Shown here one piece after another: positions 36,341 to 45,174 of a DNA stretch of 64,000 bases. Each line of letters opens with the position of its first letter. Within the stretch, counting starts at the first letter, position 1. The DNA comes from SZAS-103 sp043747745 (GTDB taxonomy: Bacteria; Pseudomonadota; Gammaproteobacteria; Xanthomonadales; Xanthomonadaceae). The notes beneath the pieces were generated by a model. That model ran no database searches, was not told the DNA's origin, and worked only from the letters and a program-made list of their open reading frames with translations. The stretch spans positions 1-64,000 of the forward strand of contig JAYTOP010000054.1 in NCBI GenBank assembly GCA_043747745.1, given 5' to 3'. Position numbers and translations under genes: made by a program.

Positions 36341-36913
36341 GTCGAAGGACCGCGCGACAGCCCCGAAGAATAGGGCCGGAGAAGATTTCTGCTTCAAACG
36401 GTTATGTTCTCTGACCCTTGGCTCGCGCTTGGCTCGCCTGCTGTCGCGGCAGTTCCTGTTCGCGGATCGATTCCTTGGCAAGGGCGAAGACAGGCTTGCC
36501 GCCCGAAGTGAAGGGAGCGTATCGCCTACCCTTCATCGCACCGGTCAGAAGCCCCAGGGGCAGAGAACATTTATGCTTCAAACGGTTATGTTCTCTGACC
36601 CTTGGCTCGCGGCATGCGGTCCGTTCGAGGCTGATCGCGACCTTGTCGATCGGAACGTCCGGCAGTGGCACGTGCTGTCGCGGCAGTTCCTGTTCACGAA
36701 TCGATTCCCGCGCAACGGCGAAGACAGGCTTGCCGCCCGAAGTGAAGGGAGCGTATCGCCAACCCTTGATCTCACCGTCATTTGCGGCGCGCCTCGTCCA
36801 GCCTGGTGACCTTGCACTGCGTGGCCCATAGGTTGAAGCACAGGACGACGAGAGTCTTCATCGCATATGCCTTCCTGCGTCGATGCGCTGCCGGGTCGAA
36901 GCAGCCGAACAGC
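36341..36913. other. 573-base gap with duplicated sequence, no supported gene
   Basis: The gap between the endonuclease gene and the second Rieske gene holds two imperfect repeat copies (annotated separately). On the minus strand a frame reads through both copies (YAPFTSGGKPVFA occurs twice, with ESIREQELPRQ), so a protein segment was duplicated here, but there is no start signal or recognisable family. A very short lipoprotein-like frame (MKTLVVLCFNLWATQC) begins at about 36863 on the minus strand. I take the region as non-coding or decayed. Confidence 0.5.
36391..36767. repeat. Two-copy direct repeat, 37 + 95 bases
   Basis: A 37-base block (36391-36427) recurs without change at 36575-36611. 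A 95-base block (36439-36533) recurs with about 10 percent difference at 36673-36767. In copy 1 the blocks are 11 bases apart, in copy 2 they are 61 bases apart. The arrangement is a direct duplication with a small insertion or deletion, next to a restriction-modification locus. Confidence 0.9.
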
Positions 36914-38035
36914 CTACTCCGCAGACGTCAAATCCGCATGCAATAACCGATGGAACAGGTGCTCTCCGGCTTCGCGCCGCACCGATAGCCTGCCCGTCGA
37001 ATACGCGCGCGAGTTGAGGCCGCGCTGGACGGATTTGCAAATCGCCATGTCCTCGTCCTGGATGATGTTGCCGACGTTGATGCTCGCCTCGTTGCGTTCG
37101 CGCGCGGCGTCGGAAACATCGGCAAAATAGAAGTCGAAGATCACTTCCGTGCGGTCCAATCCGAGCGGAAGCACAAGATTCGTGTCCATCACGCCTTCGT
37201 ACCAGTTGATCATGAAGTTGGGATGGATCCAGTAATACATCGCGCGATCGCCGCCGCGCACCGACGAGAACTGTTCGTGGTCGCCCTTCACGATCGGGCT
37301 GGACTGCAGGCAATGGCGCAGGCCGTTCTCGATGGTGTACTTCTTGAAGTCGAGCACGCTGTCCAGGCCCTTGTGCAGGTGCGGTACGTGGTAGCCGCCG
37401 TCGAGGTAGTTGTCGACGAACACCTTCCAGTTGCAGTCGAAGAAATAATGGCGGCGCTCGAACCAGTGCAGCTTGTCGAGTTGCAGCGTGCGGATTTCGT
37501 CGATGAGCGCGGTGCCGAGGAATTCCTCGATGCCCGGACCTTCCCGGCCTTGATCAAATCCGTCGAGGCGCACGAACACCCAGTTCTCCCAGACCGCCGT
37601 CGTCACCCGCGCGAGTCCGTGCGCGCTGCGGTCGAAGTGGCATTCGCTGTTGAAGCTTGGCGTGCCCTTGAGCGCGCCTTCGAGCGTGTAGGTCCAGCCG
37701 TGGTATGGGCAGCGCAGATTCTTCGCGCAACCCTGCGGCTCGGTCATCACCGCGGCGGCGTGGTGGCGGCACACGTTGAAGAAGCCGCGCAACTCGCCAT
37801 CGTCGCCGCGCACGACGAGGATCGGTTCGCCCGCGATCTCGCTGGTGACGTACTGGCCCGGTTCGCGCACCTGGTCGACGCGCGCCGCGAGCTGCCAGGT
37901 GCGCGAGAAAGTGGACTTCTTTTCCAGGTCGAGGATGCGTTCGTCCACGTACCACGACGCGGGAATCGTCGAGGCTTCCTCGAGTGGGTTTTCGGGGTGG
38001 TATTGCGCGAGCAGTTCAGTCACCGACGGCTTCAT
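36914..38035 (-). CDS. Rieske non-heme iron oxygenase alpha subunit (2)
   Basis: Second Rieske oxygenase of the window, 373 residues from ATG 38035 (MKPSVTEL). Rieske ligands are in FFNVCRHHAAAVMT and LRCPYHGWTY. The catalytic iron region is DNYLDGGYHVPHLHKGL, and the last ligand is in QDEDMAICKSVQRGLNSRAY. Features resemble glycine-betaine/choline monooxygenase-like enzymes (GbcA-type) rather than aromatic dioxygenases. It is clearly a different subfamily from the oxygenase at 9.3-10.4 kb (LDGGYH against LEGYH, distinct loops). It is divergent from the alpha-2-macroglobulin gene and stands alone; a reductase subunit is not in the window. Confidence 0.9.
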   Translation of the reverse strand: MKPSVTELLAQYHPENPLEEASTIPASWYVDERILDLEKKSTFSRTWQLAARVDQVREPGQYVTSEIAGEPILVVRGDDGELRGFFNVCRHHAAAVMTEPQGCAKNLRCPYHGWTYTLEGALKGTPSFNSECHFDRSAHGLARVTTAVWENWVFVRLDGFDQGREGPGIEEFLGTALIDEIRTLQLDKLHWFERRHYFFDCNWKVFVDNYLDGGYHVPHLHKGLDSVLDFKKYTIENGLRHCLQSSPIVKGDHEQFSSVRGGDRAMYYWIHPNFMINWYEGVMDTNLVLPLGLDRTEVIFDFYFADVSDAARERNEASINVGNIIQDEDMAICKSVQRGLNSRAYSTGRLSVRREAGEHLFHRLLHADLTSAE

Positions 38036-38170
38036 GCGATGCGTCCTGTTGCTGCGTGGAGACCCAGCCGCCATCCTTTCCGAGCGCGGTGGCGGTGTCA
38101 ATGCACACACCGACCACGTTTCGCGGTTCAATGGGGCGGATGCCCGTTTCGCGTCTTCGCAAGGATCGCC

Positions 38171-41100
38171 ATGCGTCTGTTCGTCCTCGCCGCGTTGTTC
38201 TGCTGCCTCTCACTATGTGCCACCGCTGCGACGCCACTGCCGCCGAAGATCACCCAGGTGACCGCCGACAGCAATAGCATCACGCTGACATTCGACCAGC
38301 CAATGCTGACCTGGAACGAAGCGGCCAATTTCAGCGCAGTGCGCATCGAGCCGGACATCGTCTGCCAATGGTCATGGAGCGACGACACCTCGCTGCGTTG
38401 CGCCACCCAGGACCATCAGCCGCTTTTCCACATGGCCACTGCGTATCGGCTGGCCGTCGGCCATGGGCTATGGTCGCAGGCGGGCGTGGAATTGCTGTCG
38501 CGCGAGGCGACTGCGGAAACCCAGCACCCGGAACTGGGCGCGCAGATCCTGAGCTGGACGACAAGCGTACCGAAGATCCACCTGACGACGGAACAGAAGC
38601 TGACGCCCGAGGCGATCGCCCAGGTCGTTTCGGTGGATCTCGACGGTCGTGCGCTGCGCTTCCAGGTCGTTGCGCTCGCGGACACCAAGAACGCTCGCCG
38701 TGATGACCAGGGGCTGGCTTTCGAATTGCAGTTGCTGGATCTGCCGGGGCATCAGGGCATGCTGCGCGTGCGGGTGCGCCCCGGATTGCAGGGCGCCGAA
38801 GGTCCGCTGCCCGGCAAGCAGGACAAGCATGTGCTGGTTGCGCTGGTCAACGAGCCGTTCCGCCTGCGCGAAGCCACCTGCGAACCCGGTTACTCCTCGA
38901 AGCGCGCACCGCTGGTTCCGGGGACCGCTCTTGCCATCCATTGCGGACCCGACATGCCCATCGGCCTGTACTTCTCGCGCAAGCCGAGCGCTACCGCCAT
39001 CGCCGCGATCAAGGCGTCCTTGCCCGCCGGGTTATCGCTGATCGATCCGAAGGACGCGCAGGATGACTGGAACTACAGCTACCAACCCGGGATCACCTAC
39101 GAACATGCGCCCGATGCGGCGCTCTACCTGAAGTCGAGCGTCGCCGCGACCACGCTGCGCGTTGCTCTCCCGACCGATCTCACGGCCGAGGATGGCGCAC
39201 GTCTCAGCGCACAGTCCATGCTCACGCTCGCCATCGGCGACTATCCGCGCAGCATAGCCGTCAAGCCGGATGTGCTGGTCACTGCGGTCGGGTCTTCGAC
39301 GTTGCCGGTGATGGAAGCGCGCAATGTCTCCAGCGGCCCGCGGCTGGTGCGCATGAGCATCGGCGAGAAGGAGCAGATGCAGGCTTCGCAGCTGTCCGGT
39401 TCAAGAGCGCGCAACCAACTGCGCCAGGTCCAGCTTCCGAAAACAGCCGATGCTATTCGCGAGCATGGCGGGCTGGTACTCATCGGCGCGCAGGACGACC
39501 GCGATCTTGCCTACGCCATCGCCTATGCGCCGTTCAACGTCCTGGTCAGCGAGGGTGGCGACCAGTTGCTGGTCTGGGCGAGCAGCTGGGGCGAAAGCCG
39601 CAATCTCGCCGGTGCGAACGTGGAATTGCTGTCGATCGATTCCGCAGGCCGTGAGCGGCAACTCGGCAAGTCCGTGACCGGCACCGATGGCGTGACCCTG
39701 CTGGATGTCCCTGCGGATGCACGCAAGCAATCCGGCGCGATGCCACGCCTGGTGCGCGTCACCCAGGGCGGCCAGCGGACGATCGTGCCGGTGATGGATT
39801 ACAACGATCGGGTTTCCTCGCTACTGCATTACGACTTAGAGCATCGTTCCTACAGTCGATTCAGCGACAGCGCCACGCGCAGTTTCGGGGTCAGCGACCG
39901 TCCGCTGTATCGGCCCGGCGAGACCGTCAGTTACCGCGTCTGGCTACGCCATCGCAATGGCAATCGCCTGCTCGGAACCGGCAAGGACAAAGTCACCCTG
40001 ACCTTGCGTTCGGAGGACCGCAAGACATTGCAGAGCTGGCCAGCGACGCTGGACGGACAGGGCAGCGTCTCCGGACAGCTGCATCTGCCCGCCCTGCTGC
40101 CGGACAACAACTACTGCATCAGCGCCCGCGACAGCGCCGAAGACCCCGACCGCTATTCGGACCCGATGCAGGGCGCCTGTTTCCAGATCGCGCGCTTCGA
40201 GGCGCAGTCGTTGTGGGCGGAGGTCAAGGCCGATCGCACGACGGTGCTGGCCGGCCAGGACATTGGCCTGCAACTCGAAGGTGGCTATTTTTCCGGCGAC
40301 GCCGCCGCGAACGTGGCCGTCCATTTCAGCGCCATGCTGACGCCGAAACGACTGGAAGACGCCTACCCCGAGTTCGCTGCGTACACCTTCATCGATCCGT
40401 TCACCGATGCGGCATCTCGGGGAGCCAGCGATCCCTTGCTTGGGGTGACGACACCGACCTTGACCGATCGCGATGGCAAGGCGCACTTCACCTTGCACCT
40501 GCCCGCCATGACGCAGGCGGACGGCAGCACCACGTCGCTTCCGTTCGGCGTCCTGCAATTCAACGCGTCGATCAGCATTCCCGGCAAGGCCAGCGCGACC
40601 AGCGCGCCTGCTGTCGTGAACGACGCGCAATTCGCGCGCTATGTCGGCTTGAAGGCGGCGCAATGGTGGCTGCCGATCGATCGCGATCCGCAACTCGAAG
40701 CCGTGGTCATCAGCCACGATGGGCATGCGGTTGCAGGACAGGCGGTGCAGGTCAGCATCGAGGCTGGCGATGACGATGCGGCAACAGGGAAACCCAAGGT
40801 CGTCGGTCATTGCGAGTTGATTGCCGGACAGGCCTCGCCCTGCGCATTCCGCGCGCCGACGACGGGCAGTTATCGGTTCCGCGCGACGGCCGAAGGCGCG
40901 GCTCCGACTGCGCTCACGCGTTACATCGGCGCGGCCGCTCCCGTCGATCCGAAGAAGCCCGGGGAACAGGCAACCCTGAGCCTGCTGCATGCGTCGTCGG
41001 ACGGCGTGGCATCTGCGCGGGTCAAGCTGCACCAGCCTTACGCGAAGGCGAACGTGCTGTTCACGCTCGAATACGGACACGTCGTGAGCCATTGGGTGCA

Positions 41101-43990
41101 GGCGGTGTCCGGCAAGGATTCGGAGATCGACGTTCCGGTGCAGACGGCTTGGGCTCCGGGGGTCACCCTGCACGCACTGATCCGCGCGAGCGATCCGGCC
41201 TCCGCTCCGGATGGCCCCGCAGCGCATACGCTGGATGCAACGCTCGACCTCGAGATCCCGAAACAGCGTGGCGATGCGATCGCGATGTCGCTGGATCGTC
41301 CGCGCGCCGCGCCCGGCGAGGACATCGTGCTGCGCCTGGTCAATACGACCACCAGCGCGCGCCACGCCACCATCGCCCTGGTCGACGATTCGGTTTACCA
41401 GCAGGCGAATGAGATGAACGCGTACGCCGACCCGGGCGGGGACGGCTGGCTTGGAAGCCTGAAGAGCTGGGATCGGAGCATCTGGTACGGACTGGAAGGA
41501 TGGTCGACGTTCGCGAATCCGTTCTATGTCGAGCCGAGCCTGCGCAGCGGACGCGGCTACCTCAACGGTCTGCCGCCTCCGGTGGTCTCCGCCACCCCGT
41601 CGCCAATGAGTCCGCGGGCACAGCGATCGAAAGCGAAGAACCTCGACACCGTCGAAGTGCTCGGCAGCCGCATCAAAAGACGTGCCGTCGATACCGAGCC
41701 CACCCAGCCGGTGACCACGCTCACCCGCGCCGAGTTCGCACAGTCGGGGCCGACTTCCACGTTCGACGTCATCAACCACATCGCGGCGAGCGACGGCTCG
41801 GGCCTGAGAACATCCCCTCGCCGTTCGACATCCTCCGGCAAGCCGATGCCACGCATGCGCAGTGCGTTCGCCGATTCCGCGTACTGGAACCCGGATGTGC
41901 CGCTTGCGCCCGGCGAAACCAGGGAATTGAAAATCCACCTGCCCGACAACCTCACCCGCTGGCGGGTGCTGGTCTGGGCGAGCGACGATACTGATGGCTT
42001 CGCGCTCACCCAGACGACGCTGGAGACGGCGCTGCCAATCGAATTGCGTACGGGCGTGCCGGGTCAGTTGTATGTCGGCGACCAGGCGACGGCCAGCGTG
42101 TCCGCGCGCAACCACGGTGACAAAAAGGCGACGATCGATCTTGAGGTACAGGCCGAGGGCGCAGGTGTGCGCGTGCAGCAAGCGCGACAGGGCACGGTGG
42201 ACGGCAACGCGCAACTCTCGCAACGCATCGCGTTCGCGCCCACCGAGGTCGGCGACGTGCAGGTGCTCGCGCGCGCTGGCAAGTCTGGCGCTGGCGACGG
42301 GTTGTCGTCCGGCGTCGCGGTGCTGTCGCGGATGGGCGACGAACTGACGACGCAGACGGGCTGGATCGATGCGGATGCGTTGAACCTTCCGCTGCCATCG
42401 CTGCCTGCGGGCGCGCGTTCGCTGGTGCTCGATGTACAGGTCCATCGCGGCTTCGACAGCTGGCGCGACGGCTGGCTGCGCGACCTGCGCGACTACCCGC
42501 ATCGTTGCTGGGAGCAGACCCTGAGCCGCGCTGTCGGTGCGGCACTCGCGATCGCGTCCGGCCAGGACAAGACACTGTGGCCGAACGCGCAGTCCGAAGT
42601 CAGCGATGCGCTGGTCGTCGCACCCGCCTTCCAGGCGGAAGATGGCAAGTTCCGTTACTTCATTGCCCAGAGCGACTACGGAAGCGGTTCGGGCAATGCG
42701 GCGCTGTCGGCCTACACCCTGCGCAGTTTCGGCCTGCTGCACACGCTGGGATTCGAGCCGCCGAAGCACGCGCAGGAAGACCTGGAACGCGCGGTGAAGT
42801 CCACCCTGTCGGAGTTGGGCAGGCGCATTCCGGACAATGACTACGATTCCCGATGGGAAACTGCGGCGCAGGCAGCGGGCGCGTTGACCGACCCCGGCTC
42901 GCTCGACAACGTCGCTCTGGACCGGCTCTGGCAAAACTGGGCGCACCTGAGCTGGTACGGGCGCAGCGAACTCGTGCGCGCGCTGACGCGCAAACCGAAA
43001 TTCGCCGAACAGGCGAAGACCGGCATCCTGCGTTTACGCGAGGCAGGCATCCAGAAAGGACTGCGGCGCGTGCTCCACGACGATCGCGATTTCAGCTGGT
43101 CCATGGGCTCGGACCTGCGCGACCAGTGCGGCGTGGTCGCTGCGCTGTTCGATCTCGACAAGGGCAGCGACGGCGAACAGGCGCGGCGCGGGCTGCTGCG
43201 CGGGTTGCAGGACCTGTATTCGGGCGGCACCGCGAGCCTGGACACGCAGTCGAGCGCGCAATGCCTGATGGCGCTGCATGCGGTCGCCAAGAGCATGCCC
43301 GCCGACGATCGTGAGCGGAGTGTGCTGCTGTCGCTCGGTGCAGCGAGCCATGCCGCGACCCTCGCGCCGCACCAGCACCAAGCGGAGTGGTCGCAGAAAC
43401 TGGCAATGCCCGCAGATGGTGCGATCGAGACGCTGCGCCTGCAAAGCCAGGACAGTTCCGATGCGACGCTGAACTACTCCGCAGAACTGCGTTACCAGCT
43501 CGACCTGCAACAAGCCAAACCGCACGCCGTCGGGATGCGGCTGGAACGCAGCTACCAGGTGCTGCGCAATGGAGCATGGGTCGAGCTTGCGAAGACGTCG
43601 TTGCGCGAAGGCGATTGGGTCCGGGTGCGGCTGGTGCTGGACGTTCCGGCGTTCCGCCATTTCGTAGCGATCACCGACATCGTTCCGGGCGGACTGGTCT
43701 CGCGCGATATCTCGCTGAGCAGCGTCGGCGGGGCGGATCTCAAGCACGTCGGCGGCCTCGGCTCGTGGTGGTTCGGCAGCCGCCAGACCGGACAGAACGA
43801 CGTGAAGATCTATGCCGAGCAGTTGCCGCCGGGAATCCACGAGGTGTTCTATTACGCGCAGGCCGTGCAGCCCGGCGACTACTTCGCACCGCCGGCGGTC
43901 GCCGAACTGATGTACGGACGCGCAAGCCGTTCGACGACGGCACCGGCGCGCATCGTGATCGTTCCCGCGTCGCCGGCTGCGAAGCACTAA
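38171..43990 (+). CDS. Bacterial alpha-2-macroglobulin family protein with embedded TonB-plug-like segment
   Basis: Very large envelope protein, 1,939 residues, starting at ATG 38171 with a signal peptide (LFVLAALFCCLSLCATAA). It has the order of bacterial alpha-2-macroglobulins: N-terminal MG-like domains, MG3/MG4 region (RPLYRPGETVSYRVWLRHRN at ~580), bait/ANA2-like region, the A2M domain (YWNPDVPLAPGETRELKIHL), then a thiol-ester-type alpha-helical domain with CWEQ at Cys1446 and a C-terminal receptor-binding domain. Such proteins trap attacking proteases in the periplasm (family knowledge). Odd: residues about 1158-1210 (LDTVEVLGSRIKRR, EFAQSGPTSTFDVI) look like the start of a TonB-receptor plug. 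No pbpC partner gene follows. Confidence 0.92.
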   Translation: MRLFVLAALFCCLSLCATAATPLPPKITQVTADSNSITLTFDQPMLTWNEAANFSAVRIEPDIVCQWSWSDDTSLRCATQDHQPLFHMATAYRLAVGHGLWSQAGVELLSREATAETQHPELGAQILSWTTSVPKIHLTTEQKLTPEAIAQVVSVDLDGRALRFQVVALADTKNARRDDQGLAFELQLLDLPGHQGMLRVRVRPGLQGAEGPLPGKQDKHVLVALVNEPFRLREATCEPGYSSKRAPLVPGTALAIHCGPDMPIGLYFSRKPSATAIAAIKASLPAGLSLIDPKDAQDDWNYSYQPGITYEHAPDAALYLKSSVAATTLRVALPTDLTAEDGARLSAQSMLTLAIGDYPRSIAVKPDVLVTAVGSSTLPVMEARNVSSGPRLVRMSIGEKEQMQASQLSGSRARNQLRQVQLPKTADAIREHGGLVLIGAQDDRDLAYAIAYAPFNVLVSEGGDQLLVWASSWGESRNLAGANVELLSIDSAGRERQLGKSVTGTDGVTLLDVPADARKQSGAMPRLVRVTQGGQRTIVPVMDYNDRVSSLLHYDLEHRSYSRFSDSATRSFGVSDRPLYRPGETVSYRVWLRHRNGNRLLGTGKDKVTLTLRSEDRKTLQSWPATLDGQGSVSGQLHLPALLPDNNYCISARDSAEDPDRYSDPMQGACFQIARFEAQSLWAEVKADRTTVLAGQDIGLQLEGGYFSGDAAANVAVHFSAMLTPKRLEDAYPEFAAYTFIDPFTDAASRGASDPLLGVTTPTLTDRDGKAHFTLHLPAMTQADGSTTSLPFGVLQFNASISIPGKASATSAPAVVNDAQFARYVGLKAAQWWLPIDRDPQLEAVVISHDGHAVAGQAVQVSIEAGDDDAATGKPKVVGHCELIAGQASPCAFRAPTTGSYRFRATAEGAAPTALTRYIGAAAPVDPKKPGEQATLSLLHASSDGVASARVKLHQPYAKANVLFTLEYGHVVSHWVQAVSGKDSEIDVPVQTAWAPGVTLHALIRASDPASAPDGPAAHTLDATLDLEIPKQRGDAIAMSLDRPRAAPGEDIVLRLVNTTTSARHATIALVDDSVYQQANEMNAYADPGGDGWLGSLKSWDRSIWYGLEGWSTFANPFYVEPSLRSGRGYLNGLPPPVVSATPSPMSPRAQRSKAKNLDTVEVLGSRIKRRAVDTEPTQPVTTLTRAEFAQSGPTSTFDVINHIAASDGSGLRTSPRRSTSSGKPMPRMRSAFADSAYWNPDVPLAPGETRELKIHLPDNLTRWRVLVWASDDTDGFALTQTTLETALPIELRTGVPGQLYVGDQATASVSARNHGDKKATIDLEVQAEGAGVRVQQARQGTVDGNAQLSQRIAFAPTEVGDVQVLARAGKSGAGDGLSSGVAVLSRMGDELTTQTGWIDADALNLPLPSLPAGARSLVLDVQVHRGFDSWRDGWLRDLRDYPHRCWEQTLSRAVGAALAIASGQDKTLWPNAQSEVSDALVVAPAFQAEDGKFRYFIAQSDYGSGSGNAALSAYTLRSFGLLHTLGFEPPKHAQEDLERAVKSTLSELGRRIPDNDYDSRWETAAQAAGALTDPGSLDNVALDRLWQNWAHLSWYGRSELVRALTRKPKFAEQAKTGILRLREAGIQKGLRRVLHDDRDFSWSMGSDLRDQCGVVAALFDLDKGSDGEQARRGLLRGLQDLYSGGTASLDTQSSAQCLMALHAVAKSMPADDRERSVLLSLGAASHAATLAPHQHQAEWSQKLAMPADGAIETLRLQSQDSSDATLNYSAELRYQLDLQQAKPHAVGMRLERSYQVLRNGAWVELAKTSLREGDWVRVRLVLDVPAFRHFVAITDIVPGGLVSRDISLSSVGGADLKHVGGLGSWWFGSRQTGQNDVKIYAEQLPPGIHEVFYYAQAVQPGDYFAPPAVAELMYGRASRSTTAPARIVIVPASPAAKH

Positions 43991-44022
43991 CGCCGGGCTG
44001 CGTGTGCATGCGACCATTTGGC

Positions 44023-44379
44023 ATGGATATCTTCAAGGTCTTTCGCATCGAGGCAGCGCATCGCCTTCCGCACGTGCCGGACGGGCACAAGTGCGCGAAC
44101 CTGCACGGACATTCGTTCGCGGTCGAACTGCACGTCGCGGGCGAACCCGACCCGCACACCGGCTGGGTCATGGACTTCGCCGAGATCAAGGCGGCGTTCG
44201 CGCCCCTTTACGATCGGCTCGACCACCACTATCTCAATGACATCGACGGGCTGGAGAACCCGACCAGCGAGCGGCTCGCGATCTGGATCTGGGAACGCTT
44301 GAAGCCGGGGTTGCCGCTGCTTGCAGAGGTCGTCGTACACGAGACCTGCACCTCGGGTTGTCGCTATCGCGGCCCATAA
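44023..44379 (+). CDS. queD: 6-carboxy-5,6,7,8-tetrahydropterin synthase
   Basis: Second enzyme of queuosine/7-deazaguanine synthesis, making 6-carboxytetrahydropterin from dihydroneopterin triphosphate. It has 118 residues from ATG 44023 (MDIFKVFRIEAAHRLP), the normal QueD length; an ATG 15 bases upstream is also in frame. Zinc-ligating His residues lie in EAAHRLP and CANLHGHSFAVELH, the latter also carrying the catalytic Cys. The catalytic His and the substrate-binding residues are in LDHHYLND and NPTSERLAIWI, and HETCTSGCRY closes the protein. It follows the macroglobulin gene by 32 bases. Confidence 0.9.
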   Translation: MDIFKVFRIEAAHRLPHVPDGHKCANLHGHSFAVELHVAGEPDPHTGWVMDFAEIKAAFAPLYDRLDHHYLNDIDGLENPTSERLAIWIWERLKPGLPLLAEVVVHETCTSGCRYRGP

Positions 44380-44467
44380 TGACGCGCCGCGCCATTTCTT
44401 GGCCAAAGCCTGATTAGACAGAAGATCAATGACTTATGAACAAACCGGAATTCTTTTGCATCAGATA

Positions 44468-44498
44468 TGTTGCAATGCAACAAAAGCCCTGATAGCAT
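44468..44498 (+). promoter_or_regulatory. Phasin promoter with overlapping palindromic operator
   Basis: A perfect palindrome, TGTTGC (44468-44473), AAT, GCAACA (44477-44482), overlaps a candidate -35 TTGCAA (44470-44475). A candidate -10 TAGCAT (44493-44498) follows after exactly 17 bases. TGC/GCA-type palindromes before phasin genes are bound by PhaR, which releases DNA when PHB is present (family knowledge); that this is a PhaR site is inference. The gene encoding PhaR is not in the window. Confidence 0.55.
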
Positions 44499-44541
44499 GA
44501 TTTCCACACTGGGCATCCCGCCCTGAATCAGGAGCAGGTCC

Positions 44542-44967
44542 ATGTACGAGCAAATCCAGAACCAGATGATCAACATGAGCAAGCAGTTCGCGAATGCCGC
44601 TTTGCAGGCCAACACCCTGGCGCTGCAGAACGCCGAGCGCCTGATCGGCCTCCAGTTCAAGACCCTGGAAGAGCGCATCAACGCGAACGTCTCGTTCTTC
44701 GGCCAGGCTTCCGAAGCCCGTGACATCGAAGACATCAAGACAATGATGCCGAAGGGCCTCGAGCTCGCCAAGGAACACGCCGAGCGTTTCGCCGCCGTCG
44801 GTCAGGAAATGATCGCCGCGCAGCTCAAGACCAACCAGGCGATCGCCGAGCTGGTCAAGGGTCAGGTCGAAGCCGCAAACGACGAACTGCGCAATGTCGC
44901 GACGCAGGCCGCCGAGATCGCAACCAACAATGTGGACAAGGTCGTCAAGGCCGCTGTCCGCAAGTAA
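44542..44967 (+). CDS. phaP: Phasin family protein
   Basis: PHA-granule-associated protein of 141 residues, the usual size of Phasin_2 proteins. It is entirely helical with long amphipathic stretches (MYEQIQNQMINMSKQFANAA, ALQNAERLIGLQFKTLEERI, GQASEARDIEDIKTMMPKG, ERFAAVGQEMIAAQLKTNQ) and a basic end (KVVKAAVRK). A good GGAGCAGG ribosome-binding sequence precedes the ATG. Phasins coat polyhydroxybutyrate granules and limit their size. It is monocistronic, with its own promoter/operator and a terminator. It ties in with the PHB-depolymerase-family operon at 4.9-6.6 kb. Confidence 0.9.
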   Translation: MYEQIQNQMINMSKQFANAALQANTLALQNAERLIGLQFKTLEERINANVSFFGQASEARDIEDIKTMMPKGLELAKEHAERFAAVGQEMIAAQLKTNQAIAELVKGQVEAANDELRNVATQAAEIATNNVDKVVKAAVRK

Positions 44968-45025
44968 GTTTTCAACGTCCAACTTGGTGAGCGCGGCCTG
45001 TTCCCCTGCCGGTCGAGCAACCTTC

Positions 45026-45053
45026 AAAGCCGGCGCTTGCGTCGGCTTTTTTT
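45026..45053 (+). terminator. Rho-independent terminator of the phasin gene
   Basis: Stem AAGCCG (45027-45032) and CGGCTT (45043-45048) with a G/C-rich loop that can extend pairing, followed by a run of T to 45053. It lies about 60 bases after the phasin stop codon. Confidence 0.8.
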
Positions 45054-45174
45054 ATGCCCGGTCGCTTCCGGCATCCCCGCATCGAGACCGGGGCAGGCTC
45101 TGTTTCCCACGGCACGCGCACGACCCGCGCAGACCCGCAGACTTCCTGCGCGCAACGTGCACTGCAACGACAAC

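Noticed and set aside
36341..36913. CRISPR array
   Set aside because: Only two copies of each block, with blocks of unequal length and unequal spacing; no regular spacers and no cas genes.
37223..38170. 5' extension of the macroglobulin frame by about 316 codons
   Set aside because: It runs antisense through the second Rieske gene and is open only because of high GC. The ATG at 38171 has a clear signal peptide.
39944..42946. 1,000-codon open frame on the minus strand within the macroglobulin gene
   Set aside because: Arg/His-rich antisense shadow of a well-supported gene, with no recognisable domain.
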